A stretch of 64,000 nt of DNA from Lipingzhangella_A rawalii (GTDB taxonomy: Bacteria > Actinomycetota > Actinomycetes > Streptosporangiales > Streptosporangiaceae). A model generated the notes under the pieces. The model did no database searches, was not told where the DNA came from, and was given only the letters and a program-made list of their open reading frames with translations. Positions 26,506 through 35,902 of this stretch are shown piece after piece. Made by a program: the position numbers and the translations under genes. Location of the stretch: NCBI RefSeq assembly GCF_031628175.1, contig NZ_JAVLVT010000001.1:868001-932000 (forward strand). The letters are read 5' to 3'. Every line of letters starts with the position of its first letter. Position 1 is the first letter of the stretch.

Positions 26506-27741
26506 TCAGTTACTCTGTGTATCCGACAGTCGGGGGATGACGAGGTCCCACACCTCGTCGGCGAGCTCTTCCTTGGGGCCGCGAGATACCGGCCGCTCCG
26601 AACCGTCCCGCCCCAGGATCACCGCCTGGTTGTCGGTGGTGCCGAAAGCCCGGCCCGCTCCCACCTCGTTGACCACGAGGAGGTCACAGCCCTTGCTCGC
26701 GAGCTTGGCCCGCCCGTTCTCCACGGCGTTGTCGGTCTCTGCGGCAAATCCGATGATGACCGGATGCGTGCGACCCGCATCGTTGCGCTCGCGGGTCAGC
26801 TCCGCGAGGATGTCCGGGTTGGCCGTCAGGGGAATCGCCTCGGGGGCTCCCACCGTCTTCTTGATCTTGCTTGAGGTCTGCGAGCTGGGACGGAAATCCG
26901 CGACCGCCGCGGCCATCGCCACAGCATCGACCGCACCCAGCACCGCCCAGACCGCGTCCCGCATCTCGAGCGCCGACTCCACATGGTGTACCTCGACACC
27001 CGCGGGATCCGGGAGTTCGCTGTTGGCCGCCACCAGAGTGACACGAGCGCCACGCGCGGCCGCTGTCGCTGCCAGCGCATACCCCTGGCGCCCGGAGGAG
27101 CGGTTACCGAGGTAACGAACCGGATCCACCGCCTCGCGGGTTCCTCCCGCGGTCACGAGAACGTGGCGCCTGCCGAGATCGGGGGCGGCCGAGCCCCGTC
27201 GCAACACGCCTCGGGCCAGGTCGAACAACACCTCGGGTTCTGGAAGCCGTCCCCGCCCGGTGTCGGCCCCCGTGAGACGCCCCACATCCGGATCGAGTAC
27301 GGTCACCCCACGCGCCCGCAGGGTGGCGACGTTGCTCTGAGTTGCGCTGTGCTCCCACATCTCGGTGTGCATCGCGGGCGCGACGATAACGGGACACCGC
27401 GCAGTCAACAGCGTGTTGGTCAGCAGATCGTCTGCGATCCCGTGGGCCGCCTTGGCCAACAGATCGGCCGTGGCCGGCGCGATCAGCAGAAGGTCGGCCG
27501 TCTGCCCGAGACGCACGTGTGGCACCTCGTGGACATCGGACCACACATCACTAGCCACCGGATTCCCGGACAGCGCGGACCAGGTGGGTGCTCCCACAAA
27601 CCGCAAGGCATCGGCGGTGGGAACCACCCGAACCTCGTGCCCTGCCTCAGTCAGTCGTCGAAGCAGGTCGCATACCTTGTACGCGGCGATCCCAGCACCC
27701 ACCCCGAGTACAACACGCCGAGGCGCAGGCTCCGTTGTCAC
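26506..27741 (-). CDS. coaBC: Bifunctional phosphopantothenoylcysteine decarboxylase/synthetase
   Basis: This 411-residue enzyme carries two successive steps of CoA synthesis. The N-terminal CoaC flavoprotein (about 1-190) has VLGVGAGIAAYKVCDLLRRL, the substrate-clamp PAMHTEMW and TADLLAKAAHGIADDLL. The C-terminal CoaB synthetase (about 200-405) has TAGGTREAVDPVRYLGNRSSG and VIIGFAAETDNAVENGRAKL. It is 22 bases downstream of rpoZ, a conserved gmk-rpoZ-coaBC order. Confidence 0.95.
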   Translation of the reverse strand: MTTEPAPRRVVLGVGAGIAAYKVCDLLRRLTEAGHEVRVVPTADALRFVGAPTWSALSGNPVASDVWSDVHEVPHVRLGQTADLLLIAPATADLLAKAAHGIADDLLTNTLLTARCPVIVAPAMHTEMWEHSATQSNVATLRARGVTVLDPDVGRLTGADTGRGRLPEPEVLFDLARGVLRRGSAAPDLGRRHVLVTAGGTREAVDPVRYLGNRSSGRQGYALAATAAARGARVTLVAANSELPDPAGVEVHHVESALEMRDAVWAVLGAVDAVAMAAAVADFRPSSQTSSKIKKTVGAPEAIPLTANPDILAELTRERNDAGRTHPVIIGFAAETDNAVENGRAKLASKGCDLLVVNEVGAGRAFGTTDNQAVILGRDGSERPVSRGPKEELADEVWDLVIPRLSDTQSN

Positions 27742-27763
27742 TGTGCTGAGCTCACTGTCCCGC

Positions 27764-28030
27764 TCACTGAGCCTCGTAGGGCTCCGCGGTCAGCAGCTGC
27801 TCCTTGGTCTCGCGCAAAGCGATCGACAGTGCCTTCTCCTGAACCTGGGTCTCCACCAGGGGACCGACGTACTCCAGGAGACCCTCGCCCAGCTGGGCAT
27901 AGTAGGCGTTGATCTGCCGAGCACGCTTGGCGGCCATGATGACCAGGCTGTACTTACTGTCGACGACACCGAGGAGATCGTCGATGGGTGGATTGGTGAT
28001 GCCTTCGGCGACGGGCTTGGTCCCTGCCAC
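27764..28030 (-). CDS. rpoZ: RNA polymerase omega subunit
   Basis: This 88-residue subunit stabilises the beta-prime subunit of RNA polymerase. The hallmark IDDLLGVVDSKYSLVIMAAKRARQIN with the MAAKRARQI core is intact, and the length is right for actinobacteria. It sits between gmk and coaBC in the conserved cluster. Confidence 0.95.
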   Translation of the reverse strand: MAGTKPVAEGITNPPIDDLLGVVDSKYSLVIMAAKRARQINAYYAQLGEGLLEYVGPLVETQVQEKALSIALRETKEQLLTAEPYEAQ

Positions 28031-28151
28031 GTTGCCTACCCTTCTGTGGATGGTTGGCGGCGGCGTCTCCGGAATCGGAACGCGCGCATCGACAAGCAGG
28101 ACGAATCGGCGGTGTCCGTCGGGATCGACGGTGGCCGGCGGCCGTGCGGTA

Positions 28152-28739
28152 TCAGACGGACGGCGCCGAAATCAAGGCTAGCAGTTCGTCCCGCACCTCG
28201 CGTACATCCGTGTTCACCAGACTCACGTCGAACTCCTTCTCGGCTGCGAGCTCAGCACGGGCGATCTCCAACCGGCGGTTCACCAGGTCCGCCGACTCGG
28301 TCCCGCGCCCGGTAAGTCGACGCACCAGCTCGTCCCAGGACGGGGGGGCGAGAAACACGAGCTGCGCCTCTGGCAGGTTCTCCCGAACCTGTCTGGCGCC
28401 CTGAAGGTCAATCTCCAGCAGCACGGGCTGGCCGGCCCGCAGGCGCTCCAACACCGGGCTCCGCGGAGTTCCGGAACGATGGCCGGCGAAGGCCGCCCAC
28501 TCGAGGAGCTCGCCGTCGGCCACCATCTGGTCGAACTCGGCGTCGGAAACGAAGAAGTACTCGACACCGTCCCGCTCGCCGGGGCGTGGGGCCCGTGTCG
28601 TTACCGACACCGAGAGCCACACCTCGGGCTTGTGTGCACGTAGCTCGGCTACGACAGTGCTCTTGCCCACTCCCGAGGGGCCAGACAGCACAGTAAGTCG
28701 ACACGGGGGGCCTTCGGTGACGCCGGATTCAACAGACAC
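28152..28739 (-). CDS. gmk: Guanylate kinase
   Basis: This 195-residue kinase converts GMP to GDP. It has Walker A VLSGPSGVGKST, the GMP-binding SVTTRAPRPGERDGVEYFF, the LLEIDLQGARQV strand and LTGRGTESADLVNRRL in the lid. The GTG at 28739 is chosen because it gives the normal family N-terminus, with GAGGT 10 bases upstream. The frame stays open to 29012 but that extension is low-complexity Arg/Pro/Ala. It follows mihF after a 294-base gap that contains a strong hairpin. Confidence 0.93.
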   Translation of the reverse strand: MSVESGVTEGPPCRLTVLSGPSGVGKSTVVAELRAHKPEVWLSVSVTTRAPRPGERDGVEYFFVSDAEFDQMVADGELLEWAAFAGHRSGTPRSPVLERLRAGQPVLLEIDLQGARQVRENLPEAQLVFLAPPSWDELVRRLTGRGTESADLVNRRLEIARAELAAEKEFDVSLVNTDVREVRDELLALISAPSV

Positions 28740-28975
28740 GGACTCGCTGACCTCACGGGCGCATACGGCGCGGACGAAACTCTCCCACACTCTCCCACTG
28801 CGCGCCCGGCCATCATCGCCACGGTGACAGACGTCGGCGCGAAGCCAGGCCGGACACGGGCGTAGGCACAGGAGCACGCGCCCCGGCGCCGATGCTGGTG
28901 TCGCCCGCGGGCTCCGGCCCGGGGTCGCAGACTGGGATTGCCCTCCGTTATACCACCACCCTGGCAGTCCAAGGG

Positions 28976-29008
28976 CCGGGATCGTACCCCAGCAGGGTAC
29001 GACCCCGG
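28976..29008 (-). terminator. Hairpin between mihF and gmk
   Basis: On the minus strand a 14-bp stem (one G-T pair) surrounds a 5-base loop: arms CCGGGGTCGTACCC and GGGTACGATCCCGG. It starts 25 bases after the mihF stop. It is a probable terminator or mRNA-stabilising element that would set the mihF:gmk ratio. Confidence 0.65.
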
Positions 29009-29033
29009 CCAACGCGCACCGGATTACCAGAGG

Positions 29034-29354
29034 CTAGTCAAGCTCCCCGAACTCGTTCTCCAGGGCAGCGCGCTGGTTGGCACCCAGCCCCCGGACGCGC
29101 CGGGACTCGGCAATGTTGAGCCGATCCATAATCTGCTTGGCCCGGACCTTGCCGACGCCCGGCAGGGACTCCAGGAGTGCCGAAACCTTCATCTTTCCGA
29201 TGACTTCGGACTCCTGACCGCTGGTGAGGACCTCGGACAGGGAGATCCCACCGTTCTTCAACTTGGCCTTGACCTCGGCACGCTCCTTTCTGGCCTTTGC
29301 GGCCTTCTCCAGAGCGGCGGTGCGCTGTTCGGGTGTGAGGGGAGGAAGGGCCAC
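29034..29354 (-). CDS. mihF: Actinobacterial integration host factor (mIHF)
   Basis: This 106-residue nucleoid protein is the actinobacterial integration host factor, unrelated to proteobacterial IHF. It has a long N-terminal helix (LTPEQRTAALEKAAKARKERAEVK) and a helix-two-turn-helix with SLPGVGKVRAKQIMDRLNIAESRRVRGLG, which binds DNA non-specifically. It lies between pyrF and gmk, a conserved place. The 320 bases upstream are A/T-richer and contain an AT palindrome. Confidence 0.93.
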   Translation of the reverse strand: MALPPLTPEQRTAALEKAAKARKERAEVKAKLKNGGISLSEVLTSGQESEVIGKMKVSALLESLPGVGKVRAKQIMDRLNIAESRRVRGLGANQRAALENEFGELD

Positions 29355-29672
29355 GCCGGGTCACCTCGGATTTCTCTCGATTACGGAGGGCGGACGCATG
29401 CGCAAGTTAGTAGGTTCCCCCCTGGTTCGGCAACGCAATGTGGCCTTTCCAGCGCTTTTTCCTTCAATCCATTACTTTTAGTAATTGTTTGAATGCGCTC
29501 CGAAACCGAATCGGCCACATCTCCCATCGCTGACCATGATCAACACCGCAGCGCAGAGACCCGCGGACCACTGTGTTGCACACCACAATTGCATCGTGCA
29601 GGCAATTCTGGACCAGCCATATTCAGGGCCGCCATAACCACAATGCGTAGCGAGGGGACGGGCTGTGGAGGC
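29355..29672. other. mihF upstream region
   Basis: No gene is seen. The stretch is less GC-rich than its neighbours and carries a perfect AT palindrome, ATTACT-TTT-AGTAAT, at 29471-29485. A minus-strand promoter for mihF is expected here. TTGCCG...TACTAA around 29407-29433 is a weak candidate. Confidence 0.45.
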
Positions 29673-30401
29673 TCACGCTGACGTCTGTCCAACCGATCCG
29701 GATGCGGAGGAGGCGGCCGCTCCCCGCAGTGACAGACCGATCGAGGACGCGGCCGCTCCCGGATCCGCAGCCCCGGTGATCGGGCGTCCGATCACGAGCA
29801 AATCCGCTCCCGCGGCCAATGCGGCCTCCGGAGTGGCCGTACGTGCCTGATCCTGACTCGCGGCACCATCCGGGCGCACCCCCGGGGTGATCATGGTTAC
29901 ATCCGGCCCCACCTCGGCACGCAACGACGCGACCTCGTGCGGGGAACAGACCAAGGCCCGTGCCCCCGACTCGACCGCCAGGACCGCCAGGCGACGGGCA
30001 GCATCCGCAGGCCCTCCCGTGATACCCACATCCGCCAGGGCAGCGGCATCGAGGGAGGTGAGCACCGTCACGGCAGCGATCTTCGTCTCGGGCGCAGACT
30101 CGACCGCGGCCCGGATCATATCCCGCCCTCCGGCAGCGTGTACGGTCAACAGCGCAGGCCCCGTACGTGCGACCGCACGTGCAGCCCAGCCGACCTGTGC
30201 CGGGATGTCATGCAGCTTGAGGTCCAGAAAGACCGACACCCGATTCGCGCCACGCAACGTCGTGACGACCTCCGGTCCATACCGAAGGTAGAGCCCCAGC
30301 CCCACTTTCACGGTACTGACATGAGGCGCCACCGCCGCGGCCGAACGGGCCGCCGTCTCGATATCCGGGGAGTCGATGGCGACTGCGATGGGTGCGACCA
30401 C
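29673..30401 (-). CDS. pyrF: Orotidine 5'-phosphate decarboxylase
   Basis: This 242-residue TIM-barrel enzyme makes UMP, the last step of the pathway. The catalytic DxKxxD array is present in VFLDLKLHDIPAQVG; VGLGLYLRYGPEVV, TVHAAGGRDMI and LLVIGRPITGA complete the site. It is of the short type rather than the longer mycobacterial type. GTG start with AAGGAG 8 bases upstream. It follows pyrD after a 209-base gap, the only large gap in the pyr operon. Confidence 0.95.
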   Translation of the reverse strand: MVAPIAVAIDSPDIETAARSAAAVAPHVSTVKVGLGLYLRYGPEVVTTLRGANRVSVFLDLKLHDIPAQVGWAARAVARTGPALLTVHAAGGRDMIRAAVESAPETKIAAVTVLTSLDAAALADVGITGGPADAARRLAVLAVESGARALVCSPHEVASLRAEVGPDVTMITPGVRPDGAASQDQARTATPEAALAAGADLLVIGRPITGAADPGAAASSIGLSLRGAAASSASGSVGQTSA

Positions 30402-30450
30402 GTTCCTACTCCTTCGTTCTGGCTAGATGCGTGCTGTGCTGGACAGTGCG

Positions 30451-30469
30451 CCCCGTCGGCAACGGGGCA
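30451..30469 (-). promoter_or_regulatory. Intercistronic hairpin between pyrD and pyrF
   Basis: GCCCCGT, a 5-base loop and ACGGGGC form a perfect 7-bp stem in the 209-base pyrD-pyrF gap. It may attenuate or stabilise the operon mRNA; no T-tract follows. Confidence 0.4.
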
Positions 30470-30610
30470 ACGGCCCGGCGCCGACGCGCACCGAGTGACC
30501 CGTCCCCACTCGGTCCCGTCCCGGCGCGGTGACGCTGATCCGCCGCCTGTTGTGGTGCCCCCACCGGAGCGGATCATGCACTGTGGTTCGGTACGTGGCG
30601 AAGTCCGAAC

Positions 30611-31576
30611 TCAGTGCGGACGACCGAAGCCACCGGTGCGTAGCGGGGCACCGTCATGCGCACGACCAACCACGTCACTGATCCGGGACCACCCCCGCTC
30701 CTCCAACAACCCGGTGAGCTCCCGCAGGATGCGACCACAGGCACCAGGATCATGCAGGCTGGCGGTGCCCACACCCACCGCGCTCGCACCGGCGAGCACG
30801 AACTGTAAGGCGTCGTCCCCGCTGTGAATCCCCCCCATGCCGATGACGGGGACCTGTGGCAGCGCCTGGTGCACGTCATGCACGGTCGCCAGAGCGATGG
30901 GACGGATCGCGGGGCCGGACAACCCGGCCGCGGCACCGGCTAGGGCCGGACGCGCGGTAGTGGTGTCCACGACCATGCCACGCACACTGTTGATCATGGA
31001 CAGGACATCCGCTCCAGCCTCCACCACCGCCTCGGCCAGGGCAACGGTGCCCCCCACACTGTCCATCGCACTGGACAGTTTCGCGAACACCGGAAGTCCC
31101 GTCGCTGCGCGCACGGCACGGACCACGTCCACTGCCGAGGAGCGGTCCCCCACGAAGTACCGACCATGGTCAGCCTGGTTCGCACTGGCCAGATTGACCT
31201 CGACCGCCGTCACCCCGGCCTGACCGTCCAGCCGCTGGGCGAGTTCGGCATACTCGTCGGGGCTTCCCCCGGCGATGGACACCACGGCGCGGGCACCCTG
31301 CGAAACCAACCAGGGCAGATCTCGGTCCAGGAACACCTCCAGCCCCGGCCCCTGAAGCCCGATGGCGCTGAGCACACCACTGGGGGTCTCGGCGACCCGG
31401 GGGACGGGAGTCCCGGCCCTCGGCCCCGACATCAACGACTTGGTGACCACGGCGCCGAGCCGGGACACATCGGTGAAGAGGGCGAGTTCCCGGCCTGTGC
31501 CCGCACAGCCGGCCGCGGTCAGCACGGGGTTCGGCAGTCGGACACCGGCCAGGTCCACCCGCAGGTCCGGAGTCAT
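30611..31576 (-). CDS. pyrD: Dihydroorotate dehydrogenase, class 1B-like, divergent active site
   Basis: This 321-residue FMN barrel oxidises dihydroorotate. Family features are LPNPVLTAAGCAGTGREL, TKSLMSGPRAGTPVPRVAETPSG and the FMN-phosphate segment VIGMGGIHSGDDAL. pyrK directly upstream (19-base gap) marks it as the NAD-linked 1B type. The active site is unusual. The class 1B catalytic loop NxSCPN reads NLASAN (residues 128-133), with Ser131 where the base Cys should be. The usual orotate-binding LNAIGLQNPG reads LSAIGLQGPG. Ser is the base in class 2 enzymes, so activity is plausible. Confidence 0.9.
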   Translation of the reverse strand: MTPDLRVDLAGVRLPNPVLTAAGCAGTGRELALFTDVSRLGAVVTKSLMSGPRAGTPVPRVAETPSGVLSAIGLQGPGLEVFLDRDLPWLVSQGARAVVSIAGGSPDEYAELAQRLDGQAGVTAVEVNLASANQADHGRYFVGDRSSAVDVVRAVRAATGLPVFAKLSSAMDSVGGTVALAEAVVEAGADVLSMINSVRGMVVDTTTARPALAGAAAGLSGPAIRPIALATVHDVHQALPQVPVIGMGGIHSGDDALQFVLAGASAVGVGTASLHDPGACGRILRELTGLLEERGWSRISDVVGRAHDGAPLRTGGFGRPH

Positions 31577-31595
31577 CCGGGCTCCTCGTCCATCC

Positions 31596-32528
31596 TCAGC
31601 TGACCTCCCGATCCGAGCCGGTCAGCGACGGGGTGGCGTCCACGGGCTCCCGGTCGTGCTGGGGCCGGGCGGCCACCGCCCATCCCGGCGCGCCGAGAGC
31701 ATCGAAGGGAATGGTCCCCACGTCGTCGAAACGCACCTGTTCTCCACGGAACACAGGGCCGTCCACACAGGTGCGCACCATGCGCGTAATCTCATCCGCA
31801 TCCGTAACGGGCAGCACGCACGACATGCAGATCCCGGTCCCACAGGTCATCTGCTGCTCCACCGAAACCTGAACCGGAATGCCGTGGGAGGTGCCCATCG
31901 CGGTCACCGCCCGCAACAGGGGCAACGGACCGGCGGCGTAGACAACATCGGCCGGCGCCTCGTGCACGACTCGTTGGACCATGTCGCTGACGCGGGCCCG
32001 CTCCCCCAGCGACCCGTCCTCGGTGGTCAGGGTCAGGCTCTCCCCAAGCCGCTGTGCCGAATCACCGCCCAGGATGCGTGCCGCGGTACTGGCACCGAGA
32101 ACGAAATCCACCCGGCACCCTCGACGCCGCAGTGCGCGGGCCAGGGGAACCAGGGACGCACCGCCATGCTCCTCACCGGCCAGGACACAGTTGACCGGGT
32201 CCCGCGGTAGCGGGTACGGACGTCCGAGGGGCCCGACCACATCCACCAGGTCCTGAGCCCGGCGTTCCGCGAGCCAGGCGGTTCCCGCTCCCCGCACGGC
32301 AAACCGGAACTCGACGGTTCCCCCGTGGTCGGGCCGGACCTCGTAGATGGAGAAGGGCCTGCGCAGCATCATCCCGGAGCGGTCGTCGCCCACCGCAACC
32401 GCGACGAACTGACCCGCGCGGAACCGTTCGGCAACGCCGGGCGCCACCACTGTGAGCGCGTGGTAATGATCGACAGGTCGTGCCGCCAACACAGGGACAC
32501 GCATCTGCACCGGCCGGAAGTCGGTCAC
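31596..32528 (-). CDS. pyrK: Dihydroorotate dehydrogenase electron transfer subunit
   Basis: This 310-residue iron-sulfur flavoprotein passes electrons from PyrD to NAD. The FAD domain has LRRPFSIYEV, the NAD-binding domain has VLGASTAARIL and VVYAAGPLPLLRAV, and the [2Fe-2S] ligands are in TCGTGICMSC plus the later Cys of RTCVDGPVF. The GTG start overlaps the carB stop (GTGA). About 35 C-terminal residues are a low-complexity tail. Its presence distinguishes this operon from Streptomyces, which relies on a class 2 PyrD. Confidence 0.93.
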   Translation of the reverse strand: MTDFRPVQMRVPVLAARPVDHYHALTVVAPGVAERFRAGQFVAVAVGDDRSGMMLRRPFSIYEVRPDHGGTVEFRFAVRGAGTAWLAERRAQDLVDVVGPLGRPYPLPRDPVNCVLAGEEHGGASLVPLARALRRRGCRVDFVLGASTAARILGGDSAQRLGESLTLTTEDGSLGERARVSDMVQRVVHEAPADVVYAAGPLPLLRAVTAMGTSHGIPVQVSVEQQMTCGTGICMSCVLPVTDADEITRMVRTCVDGPVFRGEQVRFDDVGTIPFDALGAPGWAVAARPQHDREPVDATPSLTGSDREVS

Positions 32529-35500
32529 GCGTGTCTGCCCTCCACAGGGTTGGCTTCCCGCAGCGCCCGCGCGTGCTCCTGAAGGGAACGCACGCCGAGA
32601 CTTCCCCGGGTCAGGGCCTCGATCCCCTGGACCGCAGCCGCCAGTCCCTGAACGGTGGTCACGCTGGGCACCGACCTGGCCACGGCCGCAGTGCGGATCT
32701 CGTAGCCGTCCAGCCGGGGCCCGGATTGTCCGGCACCACCGAACGGGGTGTTGACGATGAGATCGACCGCACCCTCGTGGATCAATTGGACGATCGTCGG
32801 TTCCCCGTTGGGTCCCGGACCCGCGCTGTGTTTGCGTACGGACCGGGCCTGAACCCCGTTACGACGCAGCACCTCGGTCGTACCTTCGGTGGCCAGGATC
32901 TCGAACCCGAGATCGGCGAGGCGTTTGACCGGGAAAATCATCGTTCGCTTGTCCCGGTTCGCCACGGAGACGAAAACCGTGCCCGAGGTGGGCAGGGGCC
33001 CGAAGGCTGCCTGCTGGGATTTGGCATAGGCGGCACCGAAATCGGCGTCCAGACCCATCACCTCCCCGGTGGAACGCATCTCCGGCCCGAGCACCGTGTC
33101 CACGTTCTGTCCATCGGCAGCGACGAAGCGGCTGAACGGAAGCACCGCCTCCTTGACCGAAATCGGCGCGTCCCAGGGAAGATCGCCCCCGTCCCCCGTC
33201 GCCGGAAGCATGCCTTCGCTCCGGAGTTCCGCGACGCTGGTGCCCAACATGATCCGCGCCGCTGCTTTCGCCAAGGGAACTGCGGTGGCCTTGGAGACGA
33301 AGGGCACGGTCCGGGAGGCGCGAGGGTTCGCCTCCAACACGTGCAGGACTCCGGAGGACACGGCATACTGCACATTGAGCAGCCCCCGAACCTCGGTGCC
33401 CCGCGCGATGGCCTCGGTCGCGGCGCGGATCCGGGCAATGTCCTCGTGGCCCAAGGTGATCGCGGGCAGGGCGCAGGCCGAGTCACCGGAGTGGATACCG
33501 GCTTCCTCGATGTGCTCCATGACTCCGCCGAGGTAGAGCTCTTCACCGTCGAACAGGGCGTCCACGTCGACCTCGATGGAGTCGTCGAGGAACCGGTCCA
33601 CCAGGACGGGGTACTCGGGGCTCACCGCGGCGTTGCGCTCGATGTAGTCAGCCAGCATCGTCTCGTCATAGACGATCTCCATCCCGCGTCCACCCAGCAC
33701 ATAGGAGGGACGCACCATGACGGGATAGCCGATCTCCGCCGCGACGTGCCGGGCTTCGGTGAAGGAACGCGCGGTGCCGTGCCGTGGTGCGGGCAGGCCC
33801 GCCTCGGCCAGGACCTTGCCGAACGCGCCGCGGTCCTCGGACAGGTCGATGCTGTCCGGGGTCGTGCCAACAACGGGAACTCCGGCGGCGGTAAGTTCCC
33901 GGGCCAGCCCGAGTGGGGTTTGCCCTCCGAGCTGCACGATGACCCCGGCCACCGGGCCGGTAGCCTGCTCGGCCCGCACCACCTCAAGTACGTCCTCGCA
34001 CGTGAGCGGCTCGAAGTACAGCCGGTCGCTGGTGTCGTAGTCAGTGGAGACCGTCTCGGGGTTGCAGTTGACCATGACGGTCTCGTATCCGGCTTCGGAG
34101 AGGGCCAGGCAGGCGTGGACGCAGCTGTAGTCGAACTCGACGCCCTGGCCAATCCGATTCGGCCCCGAACCAAGGATGATGACCTTGGGACGTGAACCCG
34201 TCGGAACCTCGCTCTCCTCGTCGTAGCTGGAGTAGAGGTAGGGCGTGCGCGCGGCGAACTCGGCGGCGCACGTGTCCACGGTCAGATAGACGGGATGGAT
34301 CCCCAGGGCGTGCCGCAGCTCGCGGACAACGTCCGGGGACTTGCCGGTGATCTCACCGATCTGGACGTCGGAGAAACCGAGTCGCTTCGCGGACCGCAGG
34401 ACCTCGGCGTCCAGTACCGCGGCGTTTGCCAGCTCCCGCGCCTGTTCCTCGAGGCACAGCAGCTGGTCCACGAACCACGGGTCGATGTGTGTGGCTTCGT
34501 GCACCTGCTCGGCGGTGGCCCCCGCACGCAATGCCTGCTGTACCTGACGCAGTCGATGTTCCGTGGGTGTGGCCGCGGCACGCAGAAGTTCGTCACGTTC
34601 GGCGGCTCCACCTGCCGGTCCAGCCCAGCTCAGCCCCACTCCGGCTTTCTCCACCGACCGCATCGCCTTCTGCAAGGCCTCCGGGAAGGAACGACCGATC
34701 GCCATCGCCTCACCCACCGACTGCATCGTGGTGGTGAGTCGCGGTTCGGCCGCGGGGAACTTCTCGAAGGCGAACCGGGGCACCTTGACCACGACATAGT
34801 CCAGGCTGGGCTCGAAGCTGGCGGGCGTCTCGCCGGTAATGTCGTTGGGAATCTCGTCGAGGGTATAGCCCACCGCCAGCTTCGCCGCGATCTTGGCGAT
34901 GGGGAACCCCGTGGCCTTGGAGGCCAGCGCGGACGACCGGGACACCCGAGGATTCATCTCGATCACCACGATCCGCCCCGTGTCGGGATGCACGGCGAAC
35001 TGGATGTTGCATCCTCCCGTGTCCACACCGACCGCGCGGATGACGTCAATACCGATATCGCGCATGCGCTGGTACTCACGGTCCGTCAGGGTCATGGCGG
35101 GGGCGACGGTGATGGAGTCACCGGTGTGGACACCCATGGGATCGAGGTTCTCGATCGAGCACACCACGACGACGTTGTCGTTGCCGTCGCGCATGAGTTC
35201 CAGTTCGTATTCCTTCCATCCGAGGATGGACTCTTCCAGCAGGACCTCGGTGGTCGGCGACAGGGACAGCCCTGTCCCCGCGATGCGGTGCAGCTCCGTC
35301 TGATCATGGGCGAACCCCGAACCGGCACCCCCCATAGTGAAGGAGGGACGGACGACCAGGGGATAGCCCAGCTCCTCGGCGACCCGGTCACACTCCTCCA
35401 GGTTGTGGCAGATGCGGGAACGCGCCGAGGACGCTCCCACCTGCTCAACGATGCCCTTGAACGTCTCCCGGTCCTCACCGGCAGCGATGGCCTCGACGTT

Positions 35501-35854
35501 GGCCCCGATCAGCTCCACGCCGTACTGCGCGAGTACCCCCGAGGAGTGCAGGGACACCGCCGTGTTGAGGGCCGTCTGGCCACCGAGCGTGGGCAGGAGC
35601 GCGTCCGGCCGTTCCCGGGCAATGATCTTCTCCACCATCGACGGCGTGATCGGCTCGACGTAGGTGGCGTCGGCGACCTCGGGGTCCGTCATGATGGTCG
35701 CGGGATTGGAGTTGACGAGGATCACGCGCAAGCCCTCGGACTTGAGTACCCGACAGGCCTGGGTGCCGGAATAGTCGAACTCCGCGGCCTGCCCGATCAC
35801 AATCGGGCCGGAACCGACAACGAGAACTGAACTCAGATCACTGCGACGCGGCAT
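32525..35854 (-). CDS. carB: Carbamoyl-phosphate synthase large chain
   Basis: This 1109-residue synthetase has the two homologous ATP-grasp halves. The first (about 1-400) begins VLVVGSGPIVIGQAAEFDYSG; the second (about 550-930) has VIILGSGPNRIGQGVEFDYSC. The oligomerisation domain lies between, and a C-terminal MGS-like allosteric domain (about 950-1090, VFVSVANRDKRTM) normally senses UMP or IMP and ornithine. It makes carbamoyl phosphate for both pyrimidines and arginine. It is 48 bases after carA. Confidence 0.97.
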   Translation of the reverse strand: MPRRSDLSSVLVVGSGPIVIGQAAEFDYSGTQACRVLKSEGLRVILVNSNPATIMTDPEVADATYVEPITPSMVEKIIARERPDALLPTLGGQTALNTAVSLHSSGVLAQYGVELIGANVEAIAAGEDRETFKGIVEQVGASSARSRICHNLEECDRVAEELGYPLVVRPSFTMGGAGSGFAHDQTELHRIAGTGLSLSPTTEVLLEESILGWKEYELELMRDGNDNVVVVCSIENLDPMGVHTGDSITVAPAMTLTDREYQRMRDIGIDVIRAVGVDTGGCNIQFAVHPDTGRIVVIEMNPRVSRSSALASKATGFPIAKIAAKLAVGYTLDEIPNDITGETPASFEPSLDYVVVKVPRFAFEKFPAAEPRLTTTMQSVGEAMAIGRSFPEALQKAMRSVEKAGVGLSWAGPAGGAAERDELLRAAATPTEHRLRQVQQALRAGATAEQVHEATHIDPWFVDQLLCLEEQARELANAAVLDAEVLRSAKRLGFSDVQIGEITGKSPDVVRELRHALGIHPVYLTVDTCAAEFAARTPYLYSSYDEESEVPTGSRPKVIILGSGPNRIGQGVEFDYSCVHACLALSEAGYETVMVNCNPETVSTDYDTSDRLYFEPLTCEDVLEVVRAEQATGPVAGVIVQLGGQTPLGLARELTAAGVPVVGTTPDSIDLSEDRGAFGKVLAEAGLPAPRHGTARSFTEARHVAAEIGYPVMVRPSYVLGGRGMEIVYDETMLADYIERNAAVSPEYPVLVDRFLDDSIEVDVDALFDGEELYLGGVMEHIEEAGIHSGDSACALPAITLGHEDIARIRAATEAIARGTEVRGLLNVQYAVSSGVLHVLEANPRASRTVPFVSKATAVPLAKAAARIMLGTSVAELRSEGMLPATGDGGDLPWDAPISVKEAVLPFSRFVAADGQNVDTVLGPEMRSTGEVMGLDADFGAAYAKSQQAAFGPLPTSGTVFVSVANRDKRTMIFPVKRLADLGFEILATEGTTEVLRRNGVQARSVRKHSAGPGPNGEPTIVQLIHEGAVDLIVNTPFGGAGQSGPRLDGYEIRTAAVARSVPSVTTVQGLAAAVQGIEALTRGSLGVRSLQEHARALREANPVEGRHA

Positions 35855-35902
35855 GGTCTTCCTTGCTAGACATTGGTTCGGGACGGGTGCGGTTACCGGG
35901 TC

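Noticed and set aside
28740..29012. N-terminal extension of gmk by 91 codons
   Set aside because: The sequence is low complexity and contains the mihF-gmk hairpin; guanylate kinases start at the GTG at 28739.
34295..35830. 511-codon open frame antisense to carB
   Set aside because: It mirrors carB exactly on the opposite strand, has no domain, and is a common artefact of GC-rich codon use.
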